Program-made: the position numbers and the translations under genes
Notes under the pieces: generated by a model
The model's database searches: none
Seen by the model: only the letters and a program-made list of their open reading frames with translations
Told to the model about the DNA's origin: nothing
Assembly: GCA_003013855.2 (NCBI GenBank)
Contig: ML058453.1
Span: 5,697,861-5,761,860, forward strand
Origin: Liriodendron chinense
Lineage: Eukaryota > Streptophyta > Magnoliopsida > Magnoliales > Magnoliaceae
Direction of reading: 5' to 3'
DNA: 64,000 bases
Part shown: piece after piece, positions 1 through 10,973 of the stretch
Layout of the letters: the number at the start of each line of letters is the position of its first letter
Position numbering within the stretch: position 1 is the stretch's first letter

Positions 1-545
1 ACCACTCTCACGTGCACAAGGCACATGTGCGAACGCTGAAGACACATTAAAGATCTGAACCCGTTGATAAGGAGGTCCAACCGTGCAGATGGCCATATGA
101 AACATCAAGCTGCTAGGATAATCTGGACGGCTGCTTTTGATGGAAAGGACGTTAAAAGAAACCCAGATTCAGACAAAATTAGAAAGTCGTAGGGTTATGT
201 GGGAATAATCATGTGACTAAGACTCATTACTTTGTTTGATTCCACTTGTCGACTATTTTTTTCAAATAGAAAGCAAGGTGATTAAAAAAAGCAAAAAAAA
301 AAAGGTACATATATTGCTTTGTGCACACATGTGTGTCACGGCTTCAAAACTCCACTCAGACTCGACTCGGAAGTCCTCCGAGTCCAGTTGAGTAACGTGG
401 GCAAGAATTCTTAAGTGCATCCTTCCTGCACTTCAATGTGTGTGTGGCCCACCATGATGTGTGTAGGACGAAATATATCTATCATGTGTGCCCTCTCAAG
501 TTCTCCTTCGTGCCAAGAAAATCAGATCATCCAAAACACGGGAGC
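1..545. repeat. Downstream-flank copy A of the PUP duplication block
   Basis: This stretch aligns by eye with 33290-34460, the far downstream flank of PUP copy 2. Shared stretches include 'CCGTGCAGATGGCCATATGA', the 'CTGCTAGGATAATC' segment, and 'GTCCTCCGAGTCCAGTTGAG' against 'GTCCTTGGAGTGTAGTTGAG'. No gene is visible in it. In block 2 the matching segment begins about 1.5 kb after the PUP stop codon, so the gene belonging to this copy should lie to the left of position 1. Block 2 carries about 500 extra bases (roughly 33600-34120) that are missing here. Confidence 0.75.
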
Positions 546-1067
546 GAATTACGTGTTACCCCGGGAACCGCTTAGTGGGTGTTACCCCTACTGTGTGGCC
601 CACACGGATAGTATTTTGAATATCCATGCCGTCCATCCGTTTCTCCAGCCCATTTTAAAATGGTCTTCCAAAAATTATACAAATCCAAATCTCACGTGGA
701 CCATACGACTGAAAATAGTGCTGATTGAGTGCCCACCATTAAAAATTCTATCCATTGTAAGGTTTTGGTAATGTTTATTTGCAATCCAAGTTCTTCATAA
801 TGCTAAGAAGGTCTGGATGAAGGGAAAATTTAAAGATCAGCTTGATCTAAAACTTTTGTGGCCTGCAAAATGTTTTTAATGATTATTCATCACTCTTTTT
901 ATTGGTATGGTCCACCTAAAATTTGGATCTTCTTATAATTTTGGATCTTTTCCTAGAATGAGGCGTAACAACATATGGACGGCATGGATCTACAAAAAAT
1001 ACATCAAGATAGGCCCACACGGTAGTGGTAACACCCACTAAGGTGTTACCAGGGTAACAGCTAATTC
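546..1067. mobile_element. Foldback (MITE-like) element
   Basis: The two ends are inverted copies: the left end begins GAATTACGTGTTACC and the reverse complement of the right end begins GAATTAGCTGTTACC, followed on both sides by a TTAGTGGGTGTTACC-type stretch and then the CCATGCCGTCCATCC block common to the family. It inserted into flank copy A; the paralogous site near 34457 lacks it. No clean target duplication was found. It has no coding capacity. Confidence 0.6.
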
Positions 1068-1295
1068 ACTCTCCTAGAACACAAGTAGGCCGCACAGGGA
1101 ATGCTGGGACTGTCCTCCTTTTAAAATCTTTTCGATTGTGTGTGGTCCCATTTGTTTTTTAATGCCATCCAATCCATTTAGAAGATAACCCCCACCGGAT
1201 AGGATAGACTTTCTAAAATTCTGGTCATTTCCAAAAGCAACGGCTTTGCTTCACTTAAAAAGAAAGGCCATGGCCAAATGTGAGTTTCCTAGTGT

Positions 1296-1560
1296 TGGGT
1301 TTGTCCCATATAGGCTAGGTTGGAAAATGAAAGAAGCTTCATATGTCCTGAGGTTTCTTTACCTAATAGGTTAGTCTTTTGGGTGCGACACAACTAGTAT
1401 GAAAGTGAGGGTTATCGAGCAAAGGCTCTTGTTGAGGGGTATGTCGAGATCAAGTTCCGAGAGCTTCATATCCACCATGCCCAAGATAATGAAATGAGCT
1501 TCATATATCCTAAGGTCTCTCCATCTAATAGGTTAGCCTTCTGGGTATGGCACAACACCT
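1296..1560. mobile_element. Degenerate TRIM-like element (66-bp direct repeats)
   Basis: Two 66-bp direct repeats lie at 1329-1394 and 1491-1556. Both run GAAA(G/T)(A)AGCTTCATAT through CTAATAGGTTAG to CACAAC. The stretch just before the first repeat (GTTGGGTTTGTCCCATATAGG) resembles the start of known plant TRIM terminal repeats, which is recollection rather than a search. Primer-binding and polypurine sites are not clear, so the element is old or partial. Confidence 0.45.
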
Positions 1561-1724
1561 AAAACACCTCTTACAAAATGACTGCAAAATTTAAGTGTTA
1601 TTTATAATTGAATACTTAATTTTTTAAGGATAACAAAATAGTGATCGGAATTATCAAAATTATTGGAAATATCATTTTTCAATGATAAGTCATAAAATTA
1701 AATTTTACCAAACGCACCCTAACT

Positions 1725-3240
1725 GTAAATACATAATTAATTGGTGGAGAATTGTAATTACACCATAGCTATTGTGCTCTACTGTTAATTTCTTAAAAAA
1801 ACGTGAGCTGTCGATTGATGCATGGCTGGCAATTTTTCATAGTATAAATATCTTTTCAATCGTGACAAGTGGCTATCATGGTTCTCTGTTCTAGATTATT
1901 GGTTTGTTTGAGTCTCCAATGGCAGGTAGCGCATACCCTTAAGAATATTACAGATTGAAAGATTCACCGACCTATGTTATGGCCTGTAGCGGTTGTGTGT
2001 GAACAGCTGTATTACTTCTTTTAATAATCATTTGTCTTTAGGCTGCAAATAAACATTCATTTTAAGTTGCCTCGTCAAGATTATTCATTAAGGATAATCC
2101 TCAGTAGTTATCATCCATGATGGGACTCAATTCACCAATGATACAGATTATTAAAACATGGGCTCCAACTGTTAAGATTGAGAACTGGTGCATAACATGT
2201 AAAGAAACAAACTTATGGCAGAGTGACTGTGGGGCTTCACTCCTTTTGGAAAAGGGTGCATTTGTTTGCACAAAATTTCGTGATATTTCATGTTTAATTT
2301 CATGCAAAATATCATGAAATTTCATGATATTTGGTGCACCCAAGTGCACCCTAAAGGAGTGGAGTCGGGATTGCATCCTTCCTCAGTATGGACGCACCGT
2401 GATGTATCTGTTTATCCACTCTGTCCAACCATTTTATAAGATCATTTTAACATATGAATCTAAAAAAGAGACAGATCCAATGCTCCAGTGAGCTGAACCT
2501 GATGATGTCTTCACTACAGTGTAATGATGATGTCATCAGGTTCAGATCACTATTTGGTGTGGCTTACTTGAGCATTGGATCTGCCTCGGTTTTGGGACCA
2601 TATCCTAACATGATCTTATAAAATGAATGGACGGAGTCGATGAACGGATACATCACGGTAGGACCCTCCACAGCCCAGTATGGACATACTGAGAAAGGAC
2701 GCAATCCAACTCCTCAAGGAGCTAACATATGCGGATCTGATGCCGAGATATTTATATTTCCTAGGGAAACCATGTTCATGTTAAAGTGAAAATTTATGAG
2801 ACATTCTCCTCTAGCTACAGGTCCATATAGCTCAAGTGGCAGACTGAGGGAAGATAGCTTGGGGATCGATTGCCATAGTGGGGTTGGCTAACATTGTGAT
2901 GTGACTAACAGGGGTGGGTGGGTGTACTAACAATGGGTTGTGTGAACTAACCGGTTAAAAAAAAAAAGATGTTGGCTAATTTTACTTTCATGTCTCACGA
3001 CTCATGAGCGCACAAGGCACATGTGTGAACACTGAAGACACATGAAATATCCGAACTTGTTTATAAGGAGGCGTTCATAAGGAGGCCCAACCGTGCAGAT
3101 GGCCATATGAAACATCAAGCTGTTAGGAATCCCAACGGCTGCTTTTGATGGAAAGATGGATGCTTAAAAGACACCCAGATCCAGATAAATTGGAAAGTCG
3201 TAGGGCAACAAGCGAATAGTACTGATGCGACTGACGGTCC
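1725..3240. repeat. Downstream-flank copy B of the PUP block, without a gene
   Basis: Positions 1725-2350 and 2715-3240 match 32612-33500 downstream of PUP copy 2 and, in part, 14967-15835 downstream of copy 1. Markers are GGTGGAGAATTGTAATTACA, CATAGTATAAATATCTTTTC, CTGCAAATAAACATTC and the CCGTGCAGATGGCCATATGA segment. No PUP exon precedes it, so it is either a partial tandem duplication or the flank of a deleted gene. A foldback element at 2359-2711 interrupts it. Confidence 0.75.
2359..2711. mobile_element. Foldback MITE inside flank copy B
   Basis: The left terminus GGAGTCGGGATTGCATCC pairs with a right terminus whose reverse complement is GGAGTTGGATTGCGTCC. The following ACCGTGATGTATC and TTATAAGATCAT stretches are also inverted. 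Flanking nine-mers CCTAAAGGA (2350-2358) and CCTCAAGGA (2712-2720) match at eight of nine positions, as expected for a Mutator-type target duplication. A central CTGAACCTGATGATGTC / GATGTCATCAGGTTCAG inversion adds to the fold. Confidence 0.6.
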
Positions 3241-3399
3241 ATTTGTTAAATCTGAACTCTGAAGCATGGTTCTGAAATCTGAACCTGAAGTCTATATTTG
3301 AAGTTCGAAAACTGTTTGATTAGTCCCAAAATTAAGTATTGAATCTGAAATGACCGGTTTGTTAATTTTTTGCATTTTCCAGTCTCCACATAAAACAAT

Positions 3400-3735
3400 C
3401 ATGATTGAATTCCTACCATTAAAAACCTATATAGATTATACTGGAATGTTTATTTGCCATCCAACTTGTTGATAAGGTCACAAAGGCCTAGATGAAGAGA
3501 CCAAACAAATTTCATCTTGATCCAAATCTGTTGTGGCCCACAAGAAAGTTTTAATGGTCATATTACCACTGTTTATGATCCATCCTAGATTTGAATCTGC
3601 TTTATTTTTTAGATCATGCCTTAAAATGAGCTTTCAATGTGGATGACAGCATGGATGTAGTGGCATACATCATGGTGGGCTCCACAGTCAGGGGTCTCGC
3701 CTACCTCGGTAGATCGAAGGAGGCGGAATGCCTAT
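3400..3735. mobile_element. Right half of a foldback element
   Basis: The family's right half is recognisable: TGTTTATTTGCCATCCAAC, then a TTGATCCAAA segment, a CCTTAAAATGAGCTTTCAA segment and ACATCATGGTGGGCTCCACA. The left half is missing, so the copy is truncated. Confidence 0.5.
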
Positions 3736-3758
3736 TGAGGATGTCAGTAGCCCATAGC

Positions 3759-4361
3759 TAGGGCTCTCAATGGAGCGGGTTAGATCTGATATCCGATTTG
3801 CTCTGAATCCGTATAATGTGGATTTAGATATTAAAATAGGTCCGATTAGTTAAATGGACCGGATTTGGATTTAAATTAGGTCCGATTACTTAAATGGAGC
3901 GGATTTGGGTTCACATAAACATATCCAAGTTCGATCCAAATCCAATTAAGATCCGACTCATTGTCACCTTATTATATATGTTATATTCATGCTGGCCATC
4001 TGTTTTTCCATATTATTTTAGGTCGTGTCTCAAAATTGAGACATGCCACTCTTAGGTTGATCATACCACAATAAATAGTGAGTTTTGCATCATTTTTCTA
4101 CTAAATTAAATATTCTACATTATATATTTTATATTATATATCTTTTTTAGATTTGTAATGGGGGTGGATTCGGACCTAGATCTGACCCAAATCTGATGTT
4201 ATATGGATTTTGGATCGGAAATGGATCTAACAATTTATAAATGGGTTGGATATCGATATCACCTTTTGGATCCGAGTTATATCCGAATCTGTCCACAGAT
4301 ATATGGACTTGGAGCCAAATCCAACTCGATCCGATCCATATCCGATCCATTGAGAGCCCTA
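3759..4361. mobile_element. hAT-type MITE, 603 bp, perfect 8-bp target duplication
   Basis: The 15-bp terminal inverted repeats are TAGGGCTCTCAATGG at the left and CCATTGAGAGCCCTA at the right. A perfect 8-bp duplication, CCCATAGC, flanks it at 3751-3758 and 4362-4369. An 8-bp duplication with TAGGG-type ends is characteristic of hAT-derived MITEs. The interior is rich in GGATTTGGAT / ATCCGATCC inverted motifs and has no meaningful reading frame. Confidence 0.85.
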
Positions 4362-4449
4362 CCCATAGCTACTGGCATGAGTGGTTGTGTGTGGAGTGCG
4401 AGTGCTTGCGTGAAAAAAAAAAAAAAAAAAAGCCCACAACTGTTAGATA

Positions 4450-4900
4450 GTGCTGTCTAGTCCCACCATGATGCGTTTTATCCATGCCTAGATCCATTTT
4501 TCCATATCATTTCAGAGAATGATCCCATACATGAGGAAGATCAAATCTCATGTGAACCACACCATAGGAAACAATGGTGATTAAATGCCCACCATTAAAA
4601 GCTTCTTGGGGACCTCAAAAGTTTTGGATGAAGTCAATATTTGTTTTTTTCCTTCGTCCAGGTTTGTGTGACCTAATCAACAGGTTGGATGGTAAATAAA
4701 CATTATAGTGGGCCCTATGAAGTTTTTAATGGTGGGTGTTCAATTACCACTGTTTTCTTGTGGTGTGGTCCACTTGAGACTTGGATATGTCTTATTTATA
4801 GGCTTATACCATAAAATGATCTAGAAAAATAGATGGACGGTGTGGATAAAACACATACCATCATGGTAAGCCCATAGAACACTGTCTAGTAGCCATCAGG
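4450..4900. mobile_element. Foldback MITE
   Basis: The left half, from CTGTCTAGTCCCACCATGAT to ATTTTTCCATATCATTT, is the inverse of the right half, which ends CATCATGGTAAGCCCATAGAACACTGTCTAG. The centre carries the family's ACCATTAAAAGCTTCTTGG and AATAAACATTATAGTGGGCC segments. Confidence 0.6.
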
Positions 4901-4974
4901 CTCCTAGCAGCGTTGGTAGGCAATCCGAGTGGGATTTGGTGTCTACCAATTCCATGAGGCAAATTCGAAAAGCA

Positions 4975-5475
4975 GATTGTGTGGTGTGCTCAGTGGTGTG
5001 TTGAGATCATCAAGTTATGTGGGCCCCACCATGATGTATGTGCTATATCCACACCTTACATCCATTTGGAGACATCACTTTGGGTCATGAGCTAAAAAAA
5101 TGAGGCAGATCCAAAGCTCAAGTGGACCACAAAACAAAAAGTAGTGAGGATGATGATTTCATAGTTGAAACCTTCCTAGGGCCCACCATGATGTTTATTT
5201 GTCATCCAACATGTTCATGAGGCCACACAGACCTGGATAAAGGGGGAAAAAAAAAAAAAACAAATATAAGATTGATTCAAAACTTTTTTGCCCCCAAGAA
5301 GTTTTTAATGGTAGACGTTCAATCCCCCTCCTTTTTGTAGTGTGGTCCATAGTTTTTTGGGCCATGTCCTAAATATATCTCATAAAATGGGCGGACGGTA
5401 TGGATATAATACATATATCATGGTGGGGCCCACAAAACTTAGTGATGTCAACACACTTGAGAGGCCGGTGGTGTA
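4975..5475. mobile_element. Foldback MITE with long inverted arms
   Basis: The left arm GTGTGTTGAGATCATC...TGTGGGCCCCACCATGAT is mirrored by the right arm, whose reverse complement reads GTGTGTTGACATCACT...TGTGGGCCCCACCATGAT. Homology between the arms extends over the first 60 or more bases. No target duplication was identified, so the outer ends are approximate. Confidence 0.6.
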
Positions 5476-5554
5476 CAACACACCAAGCAATATTCCAGCA
5501 GGGATTGGGTACTACCCCACTAGGACCTAGCTAGACGGACGGTCTTGCCAGGGG

Positions 5555-5990
5555 TTCTGTGGGGCCTACCGTGATGTATATGTTTTATCCACACCACCCA
5601 TATCTATTTTTCAATACCATTTTTAGGGCATAAGATAAAATGCGAGGAAGATTTAAGGCTCAGGTGGGGCACCCTACATAAAATAGTGGGAATTGGGCAC
5701 CTACCGTTGAAAACTTCTTAGGACAATAGAAGGCTCTGATCAAGCTGATATTTGTTTTCTCCCTTCATCTATATTTGTGTGAACTTCTGAAGAGGTTAGA
5801 TGGCAAAAAAACCTCATAGTAGACCTTACGAAGGTTTCAACAGTAGTTGTTCAATTCTTGCTGCTTTCTATAGTGTGGTCCACTTGAGCTTTGGATGTGC
5901 TTCATTTTTTAGGCTTATGCTCTAGAATGATATGAAAAAGGTGATGAACGGTGTGGATCTAACACAAATTGTTGTGAGGCCAGAGAAGTT
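5555..5990. mobile_element. Foldback MITE
   Basis: The arm TGTGGGGCCTACCGTGATGT at 5560 is mirrored near 5940-5985 in a diverged right arm containing ATGAACGGTGTGGATCTAAC. Its right half together with following sequence (5796-6153) recurs at 8737-9100. Confidence 0.55.
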
Positions 5991-6154
5991 CCACACGTTA
6001 AAAGTTGGGTTGTGTGTTAGATTAGAAAAAAAATTTCTATGGCAATGTGTGAAGAGTAGGCCTGCAAAATTCCACACGACCTGCCAACTCGCATGAAACC
6101 CGCATGAAAAAACCAGTGTTCAGGTCTAGCCTTATCGTGTCAGATCACTAATGG

Positions 6155-7078
6155 TGTAATGACTCAAGTTTTTAGAATAATTTAAATAATAATTTATTAA
6201 TTTTAGGTTTCTGAAATAATTTAAATAATAGTTTAATTAATTATTTAAGTAATTAAATCACTTAAAGTATTGATAAATTTATAATAAATAATCTATAAAG
6301 AATTAAAATAGGGTCCCTTTTTTAAGTTTTATAATTTCTGGAGATCACTTTCACATGAAACTTCATATATTAGTTCCAGGACATAATTTAATCGTAGACG
6401 TCAAATTCCATCCCTCCGATCATCCTACAAATTCCCTAATAAAAAATTAGGCAATAAGTGGGCCACCATAGCTCGAATCTGCCTCAATTTTACCAAGAAC
6501 GTCTAATTTTATGTTAACCACCAGTTGAACAGAGGTGAGTGCCTCAAAACATTGCAAGTGAGCCCCACATGAAAGTGGAGTACAAGTTTAGTAATACGTG
6601 CGGCGCACGTAACAACTTTTTTTTAAAATCTCTTCTTCACTCGACATAGCAGCGGACGCTGTTACAGCGTCCACCCGTTGTCGACCGACGGGGCTGCTTT
6701 CGATCATCAAAGTGCGCCTCGTGGATCGATTCACATCGTTCATGCGATTCCCCTTCAATTACACATCAATCCTTTGAAGTTTAAAAAAAAAAAAAAAAAC
6801 GTTGATTACACAACGTACGTTGTACCGTTGTTTCTAATAAAAAAAATTTTAACTACCAAGATTCGAATCCTTGTTATGCATGGACGTCTAAGATTGACTA
6901 CTCTAGGATCTTGTGGACCCCACCTATCTTGTCAACGATCCTAGGTGGCTTAACTTGCAAGAAAAAAAAAATCTGAATCCAACTTGGATTCAGAAACCCC
7001 AATTGTTCGCATTGTGCGCATTGTGCGCTCTTGCTTGGCTATAAAAGTCGACCATATGCTCCGTTTTCTTTCAAAGAA

Positions 7079-7126
<48 letters not shown>

Positions 7127-8736
7127 TGTCGGGTGCTCTCTCTAACCTACGGGGGAACCATCTACTGTTTTTGTCTTTGTTATTGTTGGAAGGACTCTCC
7201 AGTACCAACAAATAAGAAAAAGAAGAAGAAGAAGAAGAAAGAAAGAAAGAAAGAAAGAATGAAAGAAGAAAGAAGAAGAGTTTTTCTTCTCTAGATTGAG
7301 GCGATTTCGAATTCGAGCCGACTATTTAAAACTCAGAGATCAGCAAATCAGTGAGTGATTCATCTCAGAAACTTTTAGTTGATTTCACTTTTCATGTGTA
7401 TGTTATTCTCCATATTCAATTTCTAATTCTTTTACTATGGATCTTAGGTATAGGTCCGTCTCCTCAACCCTTTTCCTGAATTAAGTTTAGAATTTCACTT
7501 TATAATCATTTATAGTTCAAATCCTAAGAAAGTGATCTATCTTTCGTTTCCATTCTTAAGATTCTTCTTTTAATATTTCTTTCCTTGTTAGTTTCTTTTC
7601 TCAACATTCTCTTTCTCGTTGCGCAAATTGAAATTTTAAGAATATGATTGACTTAGGCTACATATTTACAATGTTAACAATGTACAACCCTAGATATTTG
7701 TAGCATTATCCAAATTTTACGTATTATTGTCATTACACTTCCTAATAGACACTCACATAGAGTTTGAATAAAGAGACTCCTAACGAAGTAAATGCATGCA
7801 TGGTGTGATTTGATTGAATGAAGGATTGCATTATATGCTTGATCAATGCTTCCATAAACTCATGACATGTGCATATATTTATACACTGTGACAGAATAGG
7901 AGTATAGTTGATTTGACTCTTAGCGTGTATGGTTGATTTGCCACCTCCCTGTACCAGTTAGGTGAGCATGGTTGATTTGCGACAGACTCCTAATGTTCAG
8001 TGGCAGCGAGTTCTGGTCGTTTCACTTATTGAGTATGGTTGATTTGCTCGGTTGGATCAATGGTACATGGTTGATTTGCCCACTAGTGTGCATGGTTGAT
8101 TTGTCGCTTCGCTGTACCGGTTAGATGAGCATGGATGATTTGCGACAGGTTCTTAATGTTCAGTGGCAGCGAGTTCCTAGACGTTTATTGCTCCCATATG
8201 TATCATAACATACATGACATCATGATAATCATGTTCCATTTATAATAAATCATAAAGTATATCACTTATAACCTCATCCTCGTATATTTCATACAATTTT
8301 ATCCGTTGATGCTTCGAATCTTATTTCTTATTAACTAGAATATTACCTGTGATGGAAATGACCTCACTGGGCTTTAGCTCACCAAAATCACCACAGTTCC
8401 TACAGGATTTAAAGAGCAAGAAGAAGCGGCTAAAGCAGAATATCTGGACGGCTACTTCTTTTAGAAGCTTTATTTTAGATTAGGTCGTTTAATTTATTTC
8501 CCTTTAAAGTTGATGTAAACAGACTTTAGTAGACTTAATGAATTCGTAAAATAGATGTAGTTGTTTAATTTAATTTACAACTTGAGATTTAAACTATGAT
8601 AAATAAAGTACCTTGTTTAGTTAACATTGTGGTGTGTGGAATGGAATTTCTCTAAAGTTATGCTTGAATTAAGTTCACACCCTGGAACTCGGGCTTTGGG
8701 TTGTTGTACTCGAGTCCCGAATTTCAGGGCGTGACA
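6155..8736 (+). mobile_element. Solo LTR of a gypsy-like retrotransposon, 2,582 bp
   Basis: It starts TGTAATGACTCAAG and ends TTTCAGGGCGTGACA, so TG...CA with partly inverted ends. Inside are a TATA box (CTATAAAAG near 7039), a (GA)n tract at about 7083-7125, a purine-rich leader to about 7280, repeated ATGGTTGATTTGC motifs (7929-8150) and CTCACTGGGCTTTAGCTCACC near 8367. No pol coding is present. The 5-bp flanks (AATGG and AACAA) do not match, unlike the other solo LTRs in this window, which suggests recombination between two different elements. The boundaries are therefore inferred from sequence alone. Confidence 0.65.
7039..7125 (+). promoter_or_regulatory. LTR TATA box and (GA)n leader
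   Basis: CTATAAAAG near 7039 is followed about 40 bp later by an uninterrupted GA dinucleotide tract. The same TATA-then-GA order occurs on the minus strand in the LTR at 59554-62406 and at about 49008-49085. This is the likely transcription start region of the LTR. Confidence 0.5.
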
Positions 8737-9100
8737 AACAAACCTCACAGTAGACCCTATGAAGGTTTCAACAGTAATTGTTCAATTCTCGCTGCTTTCT
8801 ATAGTGTGGTCCACTTGAGCTTTGGATGTTCTTCATTTTTTAGGCTTATGCTCTAGAATGATCTAAAAAAGGTGATGAACGGTGTGGATCTAACACAAAT
8901 TGTTGTGGGGCTAGAGAAGTTCCACACGTTAAAAGTTGGGTTGTGTGTTATGCAATCTATTCAGGGAGAAAAAATCTCTATGGCAATGTGTGAAGAGTAC
9001 GCCTGCAAAATTCTACATGACCTGCCAACCCGCACGAAACCCGCACGAAAAAACCAGTGTTCAAGTCCAGCCTTATCATGTTGGGCTACTAACGGGTTGG
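8737..9100. repeat. Second copy of the 5796-6153 segment
   Basis: CCTCACAGTAGACCCTATGA onward repeats 5796-6153 with few differences, through the AAAGTTGGGTTGTGTGTTA and CCAGTGTTCA segments. The two copies flank the solo LTR in direct orientation. The left copy stops abruptly at the LTR start, while the right copy continues into ACGGGTTGG-type sequence (to about 9540) made of inverted ACGGGTTAA / TTAACCCGTT motifs. Confidence 0.7.
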
Positions 9101-9221
9101 TACGTTAAGACCCATTAACATAACAGGTCATGTCAGTGTTTCACACATGAAACCTGTTTAACCCGTTAACGAGGGTATTTTGGTAAGTGGTGATAAATCC
9201 CTAAGAAACTAAGATAGCCAA

Positions 9222-9224
9222 TAA

Positions 9225-9260
<36 letters not shown>
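9222..9260. repeat. (CT)n microsatellite
   Basis: An uninterrupted CT dinucleotide run lies within a repeat region containing ACGGGTTAA inverted motifs. No gene is visible from 9100 to 9737. Confidence 0.9.
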
Positions 9261-9263
<3 letters not shown>

Positions 9264-9737
9264 GAGTTTTCTCCATCTTTCTGCCCACGGCCACACTTCA
9301 AAATCTTTGTCGAATCAAGCCCCTTCTCCATCTCTCTGCCCACGAAAGCATGACCGGTTTATTTAACGGGTTAAACAGTTGGGTTGTAGGTAATCCATTA
9401 AATTAATGAATGGGTTTGGGTTTCAATATTTCAACCCGTTAGTTAATGGGTTGAGTTTGGGTGAGAAATTTTTTGACACAACATAAACATAACACGACAC
9501 GAGCATGGTTCAACACGACCTATTGCCAGGCCTAGTGAAGAGGCAATTTTAGAGGTTAAAAAAAATTCTTTTAGGCTAGTTTGGATTTGTGAAAAGCGTA
9601 GGAAAAGAAATTGTATTTCTCTAAAAACCTTTTAACTGGCTGTTTGGATTTACCGATGCTTCGAAAATCATGCAAAAATGGGTTTCTGACACACAATATT
9701 TTTCCCCAAACTTTGTCTAAAATTTTCCTACCCTCAA

Positions 9738-10245
9738 CCAAGATCGTATGGCTCTTACTGTGGGGTCCACCTGAATGTATTTATTCAATATCCACGCCAT
9801 CCATCTATTTTTCCACTATCATTTTAGTGCATTAGCTCAGAAATGAAGAAGATCTAAATCTCAGGTGGACCATACTATAGAAAACAATGGTCATAGATGC
9901 CCTACCACTAGAAAATTCTTAGGGCCAATTGGAATGTTTCCGTAGTGTTTAATTGCCACCCAACCTACTGATAAGGTAACATAAACCTGATGAAGGGAAA
10001 ATAAATAAATATCAGCTTGATCCCCAAGACTTTTGTGGCTCATTAATGGTTAATAACTACTGTTTCGTTTGGTATGGTCCACCTGAGAATTGGATCTGCT
10101 TCATTTTTAGGCACATGCACCAAAATTAACTGACAAAATGGATGGACAGAATGGATATAGAATACATATATCAAGACGGGCCCACGGTGAGGGCGCACCG
10201 TCTTGGGTGAGGCAGGGGCGGCATCTAATCCGCTCCCAATACTCG
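9738..10245. mobile_element. Foldback MITE at the left edge of block 1
   Basis: It matches the element at 26199-26721 in block 2 (CTCAACCAAG...ATGGCTCTTACTGTGG; right end GGCATCTAATCCGCTCCCAAT). The left terminus present in block 2 (GGCGGATTAGGTGCCC) is missing here. Homology between blocks 1 and 2 therefore begins inside this MITE. Confidence 0.65.
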
Positions 10246-10973
10246 AGTGGTCACAATTGAATCCGAGTCCGCTGCAATTCTAAATCGTGCGGAGAATTCC
10301 GGACAACCTGAGCCGACGTTGACGACGATCACATGCCTTATCACATTCATTTGCGGGGAGAGGAACCAACGTATGCAAGAAAGGCCGAAAGCCTCATTTT
10401 AGTTCATTTTGCTACTTTGGCAGCTCAGGATACATCGTGTATCTCTTTCTACTGGGGCCCACATGATAAAGATAGCCCGAGGATATGAACCGTCCATATT
10501 GTAGCTAGTATCACAAAATAAGCAATTACCATTTGATTATGCATCGATAATTATTCTAACCCTTGATTTTTAGAGTTGAATGTAAACCATTTAAAATTTC
10601 TTCTAATTGTTATGAATTGAATACAGATGGTGATGATCGCAATTATACTGTCAGTGTTATTTTCTGAAGATGGCCCAAATAAAGAGCATTGGTCCACATC
10701 CAACCTAAAAAAAAAAACCAAACAGATTGCGAGCATCTTCCAATTCACAGAGTAACCGGTTAGATCAACGGTATGGATCACCAGATTAGGTCCTCACTCA
10801 TGTGGGGGCGGCACTCATGAGGACTTTGGGGTCTAATGGTTGTTAACATGTTCACTTTATTGGATCCTTTGCTTTTTGACTGGGAATTTCATTCGCGGGT
10901 GGCTGCAATGTCTAACAAGTGCTCTCCAGTACTGGGCCGCCTAAAATCTAAGGGTTCAGCATCTTTTGCTGAA

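Noticed and set aside
415..771. 118-codon plus-strand frame
   Set aside because: It crosses the boundary between flank copy A and a foldback element and has no recognisable domain.
7031..7294. 87-codon frame through the (GA)n and AAG repeats
   Set aside because: It is a low-complexity translation of a microsatellite within an LTR leader.
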